Source: Sphingomonas sp. Leaf9
Lineage (GTDB): Bacteria > Pseudomonadota > Alphaproteobacteria > Sphingomonadales > Sphingomonadaceae
Reading direction: 5' to 3'
Length of the DNA: 64,000 nucleotides
Assembly: GCF_001421355.1 (NCBI RefSeq)
Contig: NZ_LMKC01000001.1
Span: 682,001-746,000, forward strand
The notes under the pieces were generated by a model, which worked only from the letters and a program-made list of their open reading frames with translations, was not told where the DNA came from and did not search any database. How positions within the stretch are numbered: the first letter of the stretch is position 1; each line of letters starts with the position of its first letter. Both the position numbers and the translations under genes were made by a program. This document shows positions 35,043 through 44,463 of this stretch, piece after piece.

Positions 35043-35861
35043 TCAGCGCGGCATGCTCCACATCACGCGCCGGGTCGAATAGGATTCGACCGGCTTCCCC
35101 GCCGCATCGAGCGCGGGACGTAGATAGCGGCCCCGTCTCAGGATGGCATCGCAGGACGCCTTGTCGAGGTCGGCCGATCCCGACGTCTCGACGATCTTGC
35201 AGTCGGAAACACGTCCCGTCGTAGAGATGATCCAGGCGATCGTTGCGGCACCCTGCGCGCCCCTGTTCAGGGCACTGCTCGGATAATCGGTGTAGCTGAT
35301 CCATTCGGCCGGCTTTTCCCCTTCCGCACGCGTCACGACGGCGGCGATCTTTGCCGGGTCGTAGCCGAGATGTTCGAGCAGACTGACCTCGCACTTGCGC
35401 AACGCCGCGACGAGGGGCTTCCCCATGCCCAGCGCGACGGAAACCGCCGGTCCCGTTTTCGGCCGGACGGTAAACACCGGGGCATCGACCATCGCATCGA
35501 ATGTCGCGCGCGAAATATAATAGGTCAGCACGGCATCGTCGCTCTTGGGGAAATATACCCGCGTGCCCATCGGCTTGCCGTCGAGCGGAAGATCGCGTCC
35601 CGGCGCCTCCAGCGTCAGTTCGAACCGGCCTTCCTTGCCCAGCCTGTCTCGCTTGCCCAGGATGACGGCCTGCATGGTTTCGCCGAACGGGGTCGGCTTG
35701 AATCCGATGGTGACCGGGGCAGCGGGATCGCCATAGCCGCGGCTGACGACGCACATCTTCTCGGCATATTCGACGTGCCACCGGCTGACCGGCGTCATCG
35801 GTGGCGCGGCGGGGGCGCTGGCCTGCCCCACCAGCAACAATGTCGATACCAGCATTCTCAT
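35043..35861 (-). CDS. Secreted protein with TonB C-terminal domain
   Basis: A 272-residue protein with a short signal peptide (MRMLVSTLLLVGQASA). The middle (20-185) is beta-rich, with no Pro-rich TonB spacer. The C-terminal 85 residues fit a TonB C-terminal fold: GAATIAWIISTTGRVSDCKIVETSGSADLDKASCDAI. There is no N-terminal membrane anchor, so it cannot act as a normal TonB energy transducer. Two Cys in the C-terminal part (DCKIV, ASCDAI) may form a disulphide. The strong GGAGG ribosome site upstream fixes the start at 35861. The role is unknown. Confidence 0.7.
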   Translation of the reverse strand: MRMLVSTLLLVGQASAPAAPPMTPVSRWHVEYAEKMCVVSRGYGDPAAPVTIGFKPTPFGETMQAVILGKRDRLGKEGRFELTLEAPGRDLPLDGKPMGTRVYFPKSDDAVLTYYISRATFDAMVDAPVFTVRPKTGPAVSVALGMGKPLVAALRKCEVSLLEHLGYDPAKIAAVVTRAEGEKPAEWISYTDYPSSALNRGAQGAATIAWIISTTGRVSDCKIVETSGSADLDKASCDAILRRGRYLRPALDAAGKPVESYSTRRVMWSMPR

Positions 35862-35992
35862 CTTTTCCTCCCCCCGATCCCCGAAGCGAGACTGCATCCG
35901 ACGGGACGGGCCTGCAAGCAGCGATGCCGGACGGAACCGCTGTCGCCGCCAGATGGTTGGCGCGGCGAAACGATTCGAAAGGCTTGCGTGCG

Positions 35993-36799
35993 ATGACCAC
36001 CCGTTCCGGCGCCACGCTTCTCGCCCGTCTGGGGTTTGCTGCGCGCGGGGTCGTGTATTGCATCGTCGGCTGGTTCGCGATCGACGCGGCGCTCCGGGGC
36101 GGGAAGGCAGGCGACAATCAGGGGGCGATCGCCAGCCTGGCGGACGAACCGTTCGGCGAATGGCTGCTGGCGGCGATGGCGGCGGGGCTGGCCGGCTATG
36201 CGCTGTGGCGGCTGACCGAGGCGCTGTTCGATCCCGAGGCGCAGGCGAACGACGCCAGCGGCGCGTTCCGCCGCGCGGGACATGCGGTGAGCGGCATCGC
36301 CCATGTCGTGCTGGCATGGACCGCCGCGCGCCTTGCGGTCCACAGCGCGCGAGCGACCGGGCGGGTCGGCGGAGAGGACAGCGCGCATGACTGGACCGCG
36401 TGGCTGCTCGACCAGCCGGGCGGACGCGTCCTGGTGGCGCTGGTCGCGGTCGGGCTGCTCGCGGCGGCGGCGCAACAGGCAAAGAAGGCCTGGAGCGGCG
36501 AGTTCGCCCGTACCCTGTCGGGCGACACGCCGGTGCCCGATTATGTCTGCACCATGGGCCGCATCGGCTATGGCGCACGCGCCGCCGTGTTCGCGGCGAT
36601 CGCGGTGCTGTTCGTCGGCGCGGCGTGGGCGGCGGATGCCGATGAAGCCGGCGGCATGGCGAGCGGCTTCGCGCTGTTGCAGCGGCAGGCGGGCGGGCAG
36701 TTGCTGTTGACCGCGATCGGCATCGGCTTTGTCGCGTTCGGTGCGTTCAGCTTCGTCGAGGCACGCTGGCGGCGGCTGCACGTCCGGCTGCCGGCATGA
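35993..36799 (+). CDS. DUF1206 membrane protein
   Basis: A 268-residue integral membrane protein with three repeats of a two-helix unit. Each repeat begins with a Gly-rich pattern: ARLGFAARGVVYCIVGW, RRAGHAVSGIAHVVLAW and GRIGYGARAAVFAAIAV. This triplicated form is the DUF1206 signature. Function is unknown. The start follows the divergent TonB-domain gene. It overlaps the next gene by 4 bp (ATGA), which itself overlaps uvrA by 4 bp. Confidence 0.85.
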   Translation: MTTRSGATLLARLGFAARGVVYCIVGWFAIDAALRGGKAGDNQGAIASLADEPFGEWLLAAMAAGLAGYALWRLTEALFDPEAQANDASGAFRRAGHAVSGIAHVVLAWTAARLAVHSARATGRVGGEDSAHDWTAWLLDQPGGRVLVALVAVGLLAAAAQQAKKAWSGEFARTLSGDTPVPDYVCTMGRIGYGARAAVFAAIAVLFVGAAWAADADEAGGMASGFALLQRQAGGQLLLTAIGIGFVAFGAFSFVEARWRRLHVRLPA

Positions 36800-37167
36800 C
36801 CGCGCGGGCGGCGCTGGAGGCACGGTGGCTCGACCTGACGCGGCGCGTGCTGCCGGGCGTCGCGCGCGAGCGCGGCTGGCCGGTGGTGGGCGACCATTGT
36901 TTTCAGCGCATCCTGCTCGACCATGCCTTTGGCGGGGTGTGGTACGATCATGTCGCGGGTCGCCCGGCCTATGCCCATGCCGATGGGCCGGCGCTCGAAC
37001 GAGCGGTGGCGCTGGGCGAGGCTGCGCTCGCGGGCGGGGCCGATCTGGCCGCCCTCAACCGTCAATCGCTGGCATGGCGCGGCAAGGCCCCCTCGAAACC
37101 GGGAAGGCGCGCCCCCATGTCACCGACTAGCCATTTCAGTAGAACGAAGATAGAACGGATCGCATGA
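36796..37167 (+). CDS. Hypothetical protein coupled to uvrA
   Basis: A 123-residue soluble protein of unknown family. Its core includes [32 protein letters not shown] and [12 protein letters not shown]. Homologues in sphingomonads are often labelled GCN5-related, but I see no GNAT acetyl-CoA motif. The last 20 residues are a Ser/Thr/Arg-rich tail. It overlaps DUF1206 (ATGA) and the uvrA start (ATGA), so three genes are translated in series. Whether it acts in DNA repair is open. Confidence 0.6.
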   Translation: MTARAALEARWLDLTRRVLPGVARERGWPVVGDHCFQRILLDHAFGGVWYDHVAGRPAYAHADGPALERAVALGEAALAGGADLAALNRQSLAWRGKAPSKPGRRAPMSPTSHFSRTKIERIA

Positions 37168-40124
37168 GCCTGACCCATATCTCCGTCCGCGGTGCGCGGG
37201 AGCATAACCTCAAGGGTGTCGACATCGACATCCCGCGCGACACGCTGACGGTCATCACCGGCCTGTCGGGTTCGGGCAAATCCTCCCTCGCCTTCGACAC
37301 CATCTATGCCGAGGGGCAGCGCCGCTACGTCGAATCGCTGTCGGCCTATGCGCGCCAGTTCCTCGAGTTGATGCAGAAGCCCAATGTCGAGCATATCGAG
37401 GGGCTGTCGCCGGCGATCTCGATCGAACAGAAGACGACCAGCCGCAATCCGCGATCGACGGTCGCGACGGTCACCGAAATATACGATTACATGCGGCTGT
37501 TGTGGGCGCGGGTCGGCGTGCCCTTCTCGCCCGCCACCGGCCTGCCGATCAGCGCGCAGACGGTCAGCCAGATGGTCGACCGGGTACTGGCGCTGCCCGA
37601 GGGCACGCGGCTGCTGCTACTCGCGCCGGTCGTGCGTGGGCGCAAGGGCGAGTATCGCAAGGAACTGGCCGAATGGCAGAAGGCCGGGTTCCAGCGGGTG
37701 CGGGTCAATGGCGAGGTCCATCTGATCGAGGACGCGCCGACGCTCGATAAGAAGTTCAAGCATGACATCGAGGTCGTGGTCGATCGCCTGGTGGTGAACC
37801 CGGAGGTTGCCACCCGGCTGGCGGAGAGTTTCGAAACCGCGCTGAAACTGGCCGACGGGCTCGCCTATGTCGACCTGCTCGATACGACCGTTGCCGAGGC
37901 GCAGTCGAGCAACCCGCCGATCCCTAGCGAACAGGGCGACCGCGCGACCGAGGCCGCGCCGCAGACCGGCAAGCTGAAGGGTGCGGGCATCCCCGACAAC
38001 CGCATCGTCTTTTCGGAAAAGTTCGCCTGTCCGGTCAGCGGCTTCACGATCAGCGAGATCGAGCCGCGCCTGTTCAGCTTCAACGCGCCGCAGGGGGCCT
38101 GTCCCGCGTGCGATGGCCTGGGCGAACGGTTGGAGTTCGACGAGGACCTGATCGTCCCGAACCACGAACTGTCGATCAAGAAGGGCGCGGTGGTGCCGTG
38201 GGCGAAGTCCAACCCGCCCTCCCCCTATTACATGCAGGTGCTGGGATCGCTGGCAAAGGCGTACAGCTTCTCGCTCGACGCTGCGTGGAAGGAGCTGCCC
38301 GCCGAAGCGCAGCGCGTGATCCTGCACGGCACCGCGGGCAAGCCGGTCACGCTCACCTTCATTGACGGCAAGAAGTCGTACGACGTCAAGAAGCCGTTCG
38401 AGGGGGTGCTGGGCAATCTCAACCGGCGGATGCTGTCGACCGAGAGCGCATGGATGCGCGAGGAACTGGCGAAGTACCAAGCGTCGCAGCCGTGCGAGAC
38501 TTGCCATGGCGCGCGGTTGAAGCCCGAGGCGCTGGCGGTAAAGGTGGCGATGCAGGACATCGCCTATGCCACGCATCTGTCGGTGGTCGACGCGCTACGC
38601 TTCTTCGAAGGGCTGCCCGAGCATTTCAACGACCAGCAAAAGGCGATCGCACAGTCGATCCTGAAGGAGATCGTCGAGCGGCTGGGCTTCCTCAACAATG
38701 TCGGCCTCGATTATCTGAACCTCGACCGGACCAGCGGCACGTTGTCGGGGGGCGAGAGCCAGCGCATCCGCCTAGCGTCGCAGATCGGCAGCGGGCTGTC
38801 GGGCGTGCTCTATGTCCTCGACGAACCGTCGATCGGGCTGCACCAGCGCGACAACGACATGCTGCTTGCCACGCTGCGCCGCTTGCGCGACCTCGGCAAT
38901 ACCGTGCTGGTCGTCGAGCATGACGAGGATGCGATCCGCACCGCCGATTATGTCATCGACATGGGACCGGGCGCGGGCGTCCATGGTGGCGAGATCGTCG
39001 CCAAGGGAACGCTGAAGCAGATACTGAAATCGAAGGGATCAGTCACCGCCGATTACCTGAACGGCACCCGATCGGTGCCGCTGCCGGAGGTGCGGCGCAA
39101 GGGCAATGGCAAGAAGCTGACGGTGCACAATGCCACCGCCAACAACCTGACCGGCGTCACTGCCAGCATTCCGCTCGGCACCTTCACCTGCATCACCGGC
39201 GTGTCGGGATCGGGCAAGTCGAGCTTCACCATCGACACGCTTTACGCCGCCGCCGCGCGCACGCTGAACGGCGCACGCATCGTGCAGGGCAAGCATGACA
39301 AGATCACCGGGTTGCAGCACCTAGACAAGGTGATCGATATCGACCAGTCGCCGATCGGCCGCACGCCGCGGTCGAACCCGGCGACCTATACCGGGGCCTT
39401 CACGCAGATCCGCGACTGGTTCGCGGGGCTGCCCGAGGCGCAGGCGCGCGGCTACAAGCCCGGCCGGTTCAGCTTCAACGTCAAGGGTGGCCGGTGCGAG
39501 GCGTGTCAGGGCGACGGCGTGCTGAAGATCGAGATGCACTTCCTGCCCGACGTCTATGTCGAATGCGACGTGTGCCATGGCGCACGCTACAATCGCGAGA
39601 CGCTGGAGGTGAAGTTCAAGGGGATGAGCATCGCCGACGTGCTCGACATGACCGTCGAGGATGCGGTGGAGTTCTTCAAGGCAGTGCCGCCGATCCGCGA
39701 CAAGATGGCGATGCTGGCCGAAGTGGGCCTGGGCTATGTCAAGGTAGGGCAGCAGGCGACCACGCTGTCGGGCGGTGAGGCGCAGCGGGTGAAGCTGGCG
39801 AAGGAACTGGCGCGGCGCGCGACTGGCAACACGCTCTACATCCTCGACGAACCGACCACGGGCCTGCATTTCGAGGATGTGCGCAAGCTGCTGGAGGTGC
39901 TCCACCAGTTGGTCGAACAGGGCAATACCGTGGTGGTGATCGAGCATAACCTCGACGTCATCAAGACCGCCGATTGGATTTTGGACATGGGGCCGGAGGG
40001 CGGCGTGAAGGGCGGCAAGCTGGTCGCCGAGGGCACGCCGGAGAAGGTCGCTTCGGTCGAGGGTAGCTTCACCGGACGCTATCTGAAGCCGTTGCTGACC
40101 CCGAGGGCACAGGCGGCGGAGTGA
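37164..40124 (+). CDS. uvrA: Excinuclease ABC subunit A
   Basis: Damage-sensing ATPase of nucleotide excision repair. The 986-residue protein has two ABC modules. Walker A sites are [14 protein letters not shown] (about 31-44) and [14 protein letters not shown] (about 675-688). Signatures and Walker B regions are [27 protein letters not shown] and [27 protein letters not shown]. Zinc modules carry [25 protein letters not shown] and [10 protein letters not shown]. Full length. It is preceded by overlapping DUF1206 and hypothetical genes and followed, with 4-bp overlap, by a nucleotidyltransferase-like gene. Confidence 0.98.
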   Translation: MSLTHISVRGAREHNLKGVDIDIPRDTLTVITGLSGSGKSSLAFDTIYAEGQRRYVESLSAYARQFLELMQKPNVEHIEGLSPAISIEQKTTSRNPRSTVATVTEIYDYMRLLWARVGVPFSPATGLPISAQTVSQMVDRVLALPEGTRLLLLAPVVRGRKGEYRKELAEWQKAGFQRVRVNGEVHLIEDAPTLDKKFKHDIEVVVDRLVVNPEVATRLAESFETALKLADGLAYVDLLDTTVAEAQSSNPPIPSEQGDRATEAAPQTGKLKGAGIPDNRIVFSEKFACPVSGFTISEIEPRLFSFNAPQGACPACDGLGERLEFDEDLIVPNHELSIKKGAVVPWAKSNPPSPYYMQVLGSLAKAYSFSLDAAWKELPAEAQRVILHGTAGKPVTLTFIDGKKSYDVKKPFEGVLGNLNRRMLSTESAWMREELAKYQASQPCETCHGARLKPEALAVKVAMQDIAYATHLSVVDALRFFEGLPEHFNDQQKAIAQSILKEIVERLGFLNNVGLDYLNLDRTSGTLSGGESQRIRLASQIGSGLSGVLYVLDEPSIGLHQRDNDMLLATLRRLRDLGNTVLVVEHDEDAIRTADYVIDMGPGAGVHGGEIVAKGTLKQILKSKGSVTADYLNGTRSVPLPEVRRKGNGKKLTVHNATANNLTGVTASIPLGTFTCITGVSGSGKSSFTIDTLYAAAARTLNGARIVQGKHDKITGLQHLDKVIDIDQSPIGRTPRSNPATYTGAFTQIRDWFAGLPEAQARGYKPGRFSFNVKGGRCEACQGDGVLKIEMHFLPDVYVECDVCHGARYNRETLEVKFKGMSIADVLDMTVEDAVEFFKAVPPIRDKMAMLAEVGLGYVKVGQQATTLSGGEAQRVKLAKELARRATGNTLYILDEPTTGLHFEDVRKLLEVLHQLVEQGNTVVVIEHNLDVIKTADWILDMGPEGGVKGGKLVAEGTPEKVASVEGSFTGRYLKPLLTPRAQAAE

Positions 40125-40690
40125 GCCCGTGGCGTCCGGAGTTCGTGGCCGGCCTTGAGCTGTTCGCGCGGATCAGTTCCGAGATGGCGCGACGGGGCTT
40201 TGGCCGGCCCGTTCTGGTCGGCGGGGCTGCGGTCGAAATCTATTCTGGCGGTATCGTCGCGACCGGGGATTTCGACATCGTGGTCGCGCGGGACGATGTG
40301 CTGGTACAGATTTTTGTCGAGACGGGGTTCGAACGCCCGCATGGCGCAGGCGTCGCGACCAGAGGGTGGGTCTATCGCGACTTGCGCCTCGGGTTCGAGA
40401 TTGTCGACACGGTGCTGCTCGACGGTGCTGCCGACAGGAATCGCGTGCGAATGCTTTCGGTGTCCGCCGATGACGCTTTTGAAATCATTTCGGTGGAAGA
40501 CTTGATCGCGGATCGGATGGGCCAATACGGCTCGGGCACTGCGCAGGAAATGCTGGGACAGGCCCAAATCTTGTTCGAGCTTTCGCCCGAACTGGATATG
40601 GATTATCTTGAAAGACGGATACGCGAAGAAACGTCGAACGAACATGGCATCGCAACCTTACGCTCCGGCCCCGGAGGTCATGTCGCTTGA
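40121..40690 (+). CDS. Nucleotidyltransferase-fold protein (putative)
   Basis: A 189-residue protein from a GTG that overlaps the uvrA stop (GTGA). Residues 32-55 show a nucleotidyltransferase-like core: [26 protein letters not shown], with the GG motif and two acidic residues in DFD (50 and 52). Families of this type include AbiEii-like antitoxin-pair toxins and DUF6036-like proteins. The codon use is less GC-rich than uvrA, with segments such as GATGACGCTTTTGAAATC. It is followed by an overlapping small gene, so a two-gene module is plausible. I am not sure of the exact family. Confidence 0.55.
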   Translation: MSPWRPEFVAGLELFARISSEMARRGFGRPVLVGGAAVEIYSGGIVATGDFDIVVARDDVLVQIFVETGFERPHGAGVATRGWVYRDLRLGFEIVDTVLLDGAADRNRVRMLSVSADDAFEIISVEDLIADRMGQYGSGTAQEMLGQAQILFELSPELDMDYLERRIREETSNEHGIATLRSGPGGHVA

Positions 40691-40826
40691 AGATTTCGGG
40701 CGCGATCTAACGCGTCGTCGCGCGGCGCTGGGCAATCCGGAGCTCCCGCGCAACGCCGGCGCTAACCGGACGGATAGCAAGCGCGCGCTGCTGGCGGCGA
40801 TCGAGCATGCCGGTGGGCGCTGGTAA
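40644..40826 (+). CDS. Small protein overlapping the nucleotidyltransferase-like gene
   Basis: A 60-residue basic protein read from ATG 40644 ([12 protein letters not shown]). ATG 40680 ([18 protein letters not shown]) is an alternative directly after GGAGG but with only 2-base spacing. It overlaps the end of the previous gene by 47 bp in another frame. The sequence is helical with many Arg/Ala and has no membrane segment. It might be the partner of the nucleotidyltransferase-like protein. I recognise no family. Confidence 0.45.
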   Translation: MASQPYAPAPEVMSLEDFGRDLTRRRAALGNPELPRNAGANRTDSKRALLAAIEHAGGRW

Positions 40827-40853
40827 TTACGCCTGCGAAACTATTGTTTTCCG

Positions 40854-40859
40854 TATAAT
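40854..40859 (+). promoter_or_regulatory. Possible -10 box
   Basis: TATAAT, a perfect -10 hexamer, lies 65 bp before the glycine-zipper lipoprotein gene in an AT-rich stretch (CTATTGTTTTCCGTATAATTTCG). No good -35 box is at the right distance, so the call is tentative. Confidence 0.35.
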
Positions 40860-40923
40860 TTCGGAACATCCGCCCATCCCCGGCATTCCGGTTTGATCGA
40901 TATCAAGCGAAGGACATGTCGTC

Positions 40924-41334
40924 ATGCGTGCGCTCACCCTCGGCCTCGTCGCCGCTGCCACCCTGGTTTCCGGATGCACCGATTATGGCATGGGCGGCCC
41001 GCGCTATGCCGATGCCGGCTATAGCCGCTATGACTATGACCGCCCCGATCCGGCGTATAACGGCTATGACGCCGCGCGCTATTATCGCGACGACCGCCGC
41101 TATCGTGAGCGCCGCTTGTCGCAGAATGATCGCGTCTATGTCGGCAATGATGGTCGCTATTACTGCCGTCGTGACGATGGCACCACCGGCCTGATCGTCG
41201 GCGGGATTGCCGGTGGCGTGCTCGGCACGGCACTGCGTCCGGGCGGCTCGGGCCTGCTGGGCGCGATCCTGGGCGGGGCAGCCGGTGCGGCGGGTGGTCA
41301 GGCGATCGATCGCAACAACGTGCGCTGCCGCTAA
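40924..41334 (+). CDS. Glycine-zipper lipoprotein
   Basis: A 136-residue outer-membrane lipoprotein. The signal has a lipobox (TLVSGC, Cys18). The middle is Tyr/Asp/Arg-rich (GYSRYDYDRPDPAYNGYD), followed by RVYVGNDGRYYCRR. The C-terminal 50 residues form a glycine zipper: TGLIVGGIAGGVLGTALRPG then GLLGAILGGAAGAAGGQAI, which can insert into a membrane as two packed helices. Similar proteins (17 kDa antigen/SlyB-type) stabilise the outer membrane. The ribosome site AAGGA precedes the ATG. Confidence 0.82.
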   Translation: MRALTLGLVAAATLVSGCTDYGMGGPRYADAGYSRYDYDRPDPAYNGYDAARYYRDDRRYRERRLSQNDRVYVGNDGRYYCRRDDGTTGLIVGGIAGGVLGTALRPGGSGLLGAILGGAAGAAGGQAIDRNNVRCR

Positions 41335-41364
41335 AAATACTACCCACCTACTAATGGCTTTCGT

Positions 41365-41393
41365 CGACCTGCCCCTTGCATGGGGGCAGGTCG
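41365..41393. terminator. Perfect 11-bp hairpin upstream of cspA
   Basis: CGACCTGCCCC and GGGGCAGGTCG pair around TTGCATG, 30 bp after the lipoprotein stop. There is no clear T-run. It may end that transcript, or form part of a long cspA leader, since cspA starts 132 bp further on. Confidence 0.5.
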
Positions 41394-41524
41394 ATACCCA
41401 TTTGTCATGGGCTACAGTCGCAAATCGATGGTGTCCTGCTTTGCGGCAAGTTCCTTCTTTCCCTGCTGCCTAAGGCACGGGGGTCGGGTGTTTCCGACGC
41501 CTGCAACATTCGGAAGGAACGATC

Positions 41525-41737
41525 ATGGCCACACTCGGCACCGTAAAATTCTTCAACATCGACAAGGGCTATGGCTTCATCGCCCCCGATAATGGCGGAA
41601 CCGACGCCTTCGTCCACATTTCGGCGGTCGAGCGCGCAGGGATGGTCACGCTGAACCAGAACCAGCGCCTCGGCTATGAGCTGGAAGAAGACCGGCGCGG
41701 CCGGGTCAGCGCGGTCAACCTGACCGCCGCCGACTGA
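41525..41737 (+). CDS. cspA: Cold-shock domain protein
   Basis: A 70-residue cold-shock protein. RNP1 appears as GYGFIAPD (residues 17-24) and RNP2 as DAFVHISAVE (28-37), with the aromatic residues that stack on nucleic acid. It binds single-stranded RNA/DNA and melts secondary structure. The acidic insert ELEEDRRGRVSAVNL is usual for the alphaproteobacterial type. A good ribosome site (GGAAGGA) and a leader of more than 100 bases, which could carry a thermosensor, precede it. Two small genes follow. Confidence 0.95.
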   Translation: MATLGTVKFFNIDKGYGFIAPDNGGTDAFVHISAVERAGMVTLNQNQRLGYELEEDRRGRVSAVNLTAAD

Positions 41738-41797
41738 TTTCTATGGGGCGGGTGGAGCGACCTCCACCCGCCCCTTTTGCTTGCAGGAGAGGTTTTC

Positions 41798-42001
41798 TTG
41801 GCCGACACCGCCGAAGCCTATCGCGCCCGCGCCGCCGTGGAGCGCGCCAATGCCGAAGCCGCGACGCTGGACAATGTCCGCGACCGCTGCCGCCGCGCCG
41901 AACAGGCGTGGACCGAGATGGCCGACCGGGCCGAGCGCACCACCGAACAGCGGCTGATCCGCGAAGCCGCCACCGTACGGCGGAGCGAAGCCGTCGGTTG
42001 A
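41798..42001 (+). CDS. Small hypothetical protein after cspA
   Basis: A 67-residue hydrophilic, helical protein (ADTAEAYRARAAVERANAEAATL then RDRCRRAEQAWTEMADRAERTTEQR) from a TTG start with AGGAG 8 bases before it. It is Ala/Arg/Glu-rich and probably a coiled coil. The strong ribosome site, 60 bp after cspA, suggests co-expression with it. Similar small proteins follow cold-shock genes in sphingomonads, from memory. Function unknown. Confidence 0.6.
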   Translation: MADTAEAYRARAAVERANAEAATLDNVRDRCRRAEQAWTEMADRAERTTEQRLIREAATVRRSEAVG

Positions 42002-42050
42002 ACCTGTCTGCGCGCCGGTCGTTGGACCGGCGACAGCAAAAGGATCGACC

Positions 42051-42377
42051 ATGGCCAAGCACAAGAAACACAAGCCGAAATCGCGCACTGCCGGGGTTTC
42101 GACCCTGCGCACGGTTGCGCTTGCCGCAGCGGGTATCGTCGTCGGCGTGGTCGGCGTGCTGCTAGCACGGCGCAAGCCGTCCGAAGGCCATGCCGCCCCC
42201 GACCTGGCATTGGGCAAGGATCGCCCCGGCCCGGCCGATCGCGCTCCGCCAGCGTTCCGCCCCGACCCGACTGCCCCGGTAACCGCCGCCGAGCGCGAAT
42301 CGCTGCGCCCCGCCACCGGCCCGGCGCCCTCGATCGTCGAACCGCGTGGCAGCATGGCGTCGCAAACCGGCGCCTGA
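42051..42377 (+). CDS. Single-pass membrane protein, unknown
   Basis: A 108-residue protein: a Lys/His/Ser-rich basic start (MAKHKKHKPKSR), one hydrophobic helix (VALAAAGIVVGVVGVLLA, about 24-41), then a Pro/Ala-rich flexible tail of about 65 residues. The positive start suggests the N-terminus lies in the cytoplasm and the tail in the periplasm. It follows the previous small gene by 49 bp. No domain is recognised. Confidence 0.6.
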   Translation: MAKHKKHKPKSRTAGVSTLRTVALAAAGIVVGVVGVLLARRKPSEGHAAPDLALGKDRPGPADRAPPAFRPDPTAPVTAAERESLRPATGPAPSIVEPRGSMASQTGA

Positions 42378-42407
42378 CACCAACGGGGCGGTTGGCCGCA
42401 CGCCCGG

Positions 42408-44441
42408 TCAGCCGCCCAGCCGCACCGCCAGCCACAATGTGCGCGGGGTCGCCCGCTCCACCACGCCGTCGCCGCCGATGGCGGTTTCGATCCGGGCGTC
42501 CGTGACGTTTTCCGCCCGCGCCTCTAGCGTCAGCCAGCGTGTTGCCGGCATCGCCGCGACCAGATCGAGCGTCGTCGCGGCAGACAATCGGCGCAAATTG
42601 GCATCATCCTCATACTGGCCGGCGACATGGCGGAGCGTTGCCGCTGCCTGCCACCGGTCGCGGCGCCAGCCGAGCGTGGCCGACCCACTATGCGCCGGGG
42701 TCTGCGCCGGACGCAGGCCATCCAGTACGCCACCGTCGCGGACCCGCGCATCGGTATAGGCATAGGACAGCTGCGCCTCGACCGGCCCCAACCGCCCCGA
42801 TGCGTCGAGCTCGACCCCACGCACGCGAACATGGTCGAGATTTGCCCGTCGGCGAAACACGCCGGCGGCCGAGACAAAGCCGACTCCCGGAAAATTGCCC
42901 GGCCCATTCGAAATCGTCGCATTGGCGATGGCATCGCGCAGGTCGTTGCTAAAGGCGGTCGCGGCAAGGCGGATTGCAGTCGTCGGGCGCAACTCGACAC
43001 CCGCCTCCCCGCCCCACAGCGTCTCCGGCGCCAAGGCGGCGTTGGCCGCGGTCGCATCGGCACCCACCCGGAACGGACGGTAAAGTTCGTTGAGGGTCGG
43101 CAGGCGCCAGCCGCGATAGCCCGCCAGTCGCAGCGTCATAATATCGGCGGGCGTCCAGGCCATGCCGACACGACCGGTCGGTTCCCACCCCCGTCGATCG
43201 GCGAAGCGCTGATCGGTCAGGGTCGCGCCGGACAATGCCGCCTCCTCCAACCGGCCATCGGCGATGGCCCAACGGTCAATGCGGCCACTCGCGCTCAGCA
43301 CGACAGCGCCGGTCGTAACGCTGGCATCGGCAAACAGGCCGGCCGTTACATTGCGCCCGCCCGCGACCCGCCGCCGCGTCGGACTGCCCGCGACATAGGT
43401 GTAAAGCTCCTGCGTCTCACCGGTCACGCTGCGCACATCACCGCCCAGCCGCAGCGCCAGCGCGCCCACGACCGGCGCGATTTCCGCGCGACCGCCGATG
43501 CCGGTCGCCGGCACGTTATACTGGGCGAGCGTCGGCGTGGTCGATGCCCGCCCCGCCCCGACGCTGGCGAAGCGGCTCGCGAAGGCGCGGGTCTGAAGAT
43601 AGCCGAGCAGCGACCAGCCGAGCGATCCGCGCCCGACCAGCCGGATGCTGGCATCGGCGCCTTCGCTGCGATTGTCGGTAAAGGCGAGGCCCCGGTCGCG
43701 ACGGTCGGTGAAGCCCGACACATTGGCCTGCAATTCGGTGGTCGCCGCGACCTGCACCACGGCGCGGGCGGCGGCGCTGCCCTGTTCATAGGGTGCCGGC
43801 CTGTCGGCGGGGCCGCGATCCTCGCGCACGATCGGCACGAATCCGTCGCCACGGGCATAGGCGCCGGACAGGGTGGCGAACCCGCCGCCACGCACCAACG
43901 CCGCCGATCCCCGCGCGTCCAGCGAGGCGCGGCTGCCCCCGGCGATCGACGCGGCAAAGGGAGCAAGCTCACCCGGTTCGCCGCTGTCGAGTTCGATCGT
44001 CCCGGCGAGCGCCCCCGGCCCGGCGACGCCGCTGCCCCCGCCCCGCGTCACCCGGATGCGGCCCAGCCGATCGGTGGCATAGGCGGGAAAGGCGACCCAG
44101 CCGCCGAACGGATCGGCCTGCGGCACGCCGTCGAGCAACAGCAGCGCCCGGCTGGAGGCATTGCCACCCAGCCCGCGCAGGGTGATCCCCTGCGATGTCG
44201 GATTGGCGCTGCGGGAATCGGAGCGGCGGAATTGCTGCAGCCCGGCGACATCGCGCAGCACGTCCTCGACCCGGCCGCTGGCGGATTGGAGAAGACGGTC
44301 ACGGTCCAGCGTGACGCTGTCGTACACGCGGTCGCCCGGCGCATCGGCAAGGCCGCGCCCGGTGACGACGATCTCCGGCACGTCCTGCGCCATCGCCATG
44401 CCCGGCCATGCGGCGGCCAGCAACCATAGGAAACGCTGCAC
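42408..44441 (-). CDS. TonB-dependent outer-membrane receptor
   Basis: A 677-residue receptor. The signal peptide is FLWLLAAAWPGMAMA. The TonB box and plug region begin DVPEIVVTGRG, and the plug domain includes TSQGITLRGLGGNASSRALLLLDGVPQADPFGGW. A 22-strand barrel follows, ending in an aromatic strand (TLWLAVRLGG). It takes up an iron or vitamin complex across the outer membrane with TonB energy; the ligand is not deducible. The GTG start at 44441 gives the signal peptide directly. It lies only 22 bp after sufA, at the end of the suf operon. Confidence 0.88.
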   Translation of the reverse strand: MQRFLWLLAAAWPGMAMAQDVPEIVVTGRGLADAPGDRVYDSVTLDRDRLLQSASGRVEDVLRDVAGLQQFRRSDSRSANPTSQGITLRGLGGNASSRALLLLDGVPQADPFGGWVAFPAYATDRLGRIRVTRGGGSGVAGPGALAGTIELDSGEPGELAPFAASIAGGSRASLDARGSAALVRGGGFATLSGAYARGDGFVPIVREDRGPADRPAPYEQGSAAARAVVQVAATTELQANVSGFTDRRDRGLAFTDNRSEGADASIRLVGRGSLGWSLLGYLQTRAFASRFASVGAGRASTTPTLAQYNVPATGIGGRAEIAPVVGALALRLGGDVRSVTGETQELYTYVAGSPTRRRVAGGRNVTAGLFADASVTTGAVVLSASGRIDRWAIADGRLEEAALSGATLTDQRFADRRGWEPTGRVGMAWTPADIMTLRLAGYRGWRLPTLNELYRPFRVGADATAANAALAPETLWGGEAGVELRPTTAIRLAATAFSNDLRDAIANATISNGPGNFPGVGFVSAAGVFRRRANLDHVRVRGVELDASGRLGPVEAQLSYAYTDARVRDGGVLDGLRPAQTPAHSGSATLGWRRDRWQAAATLRHVAGQYEDDANLRRLSAATTLDLVAAMPATRWLTLEARAENVTDARIETAIGGDGVVERATPRTLWLAVRLGG

Positions 44442-44463
44442 CCTTACCCCCCGATGGGCGCGA

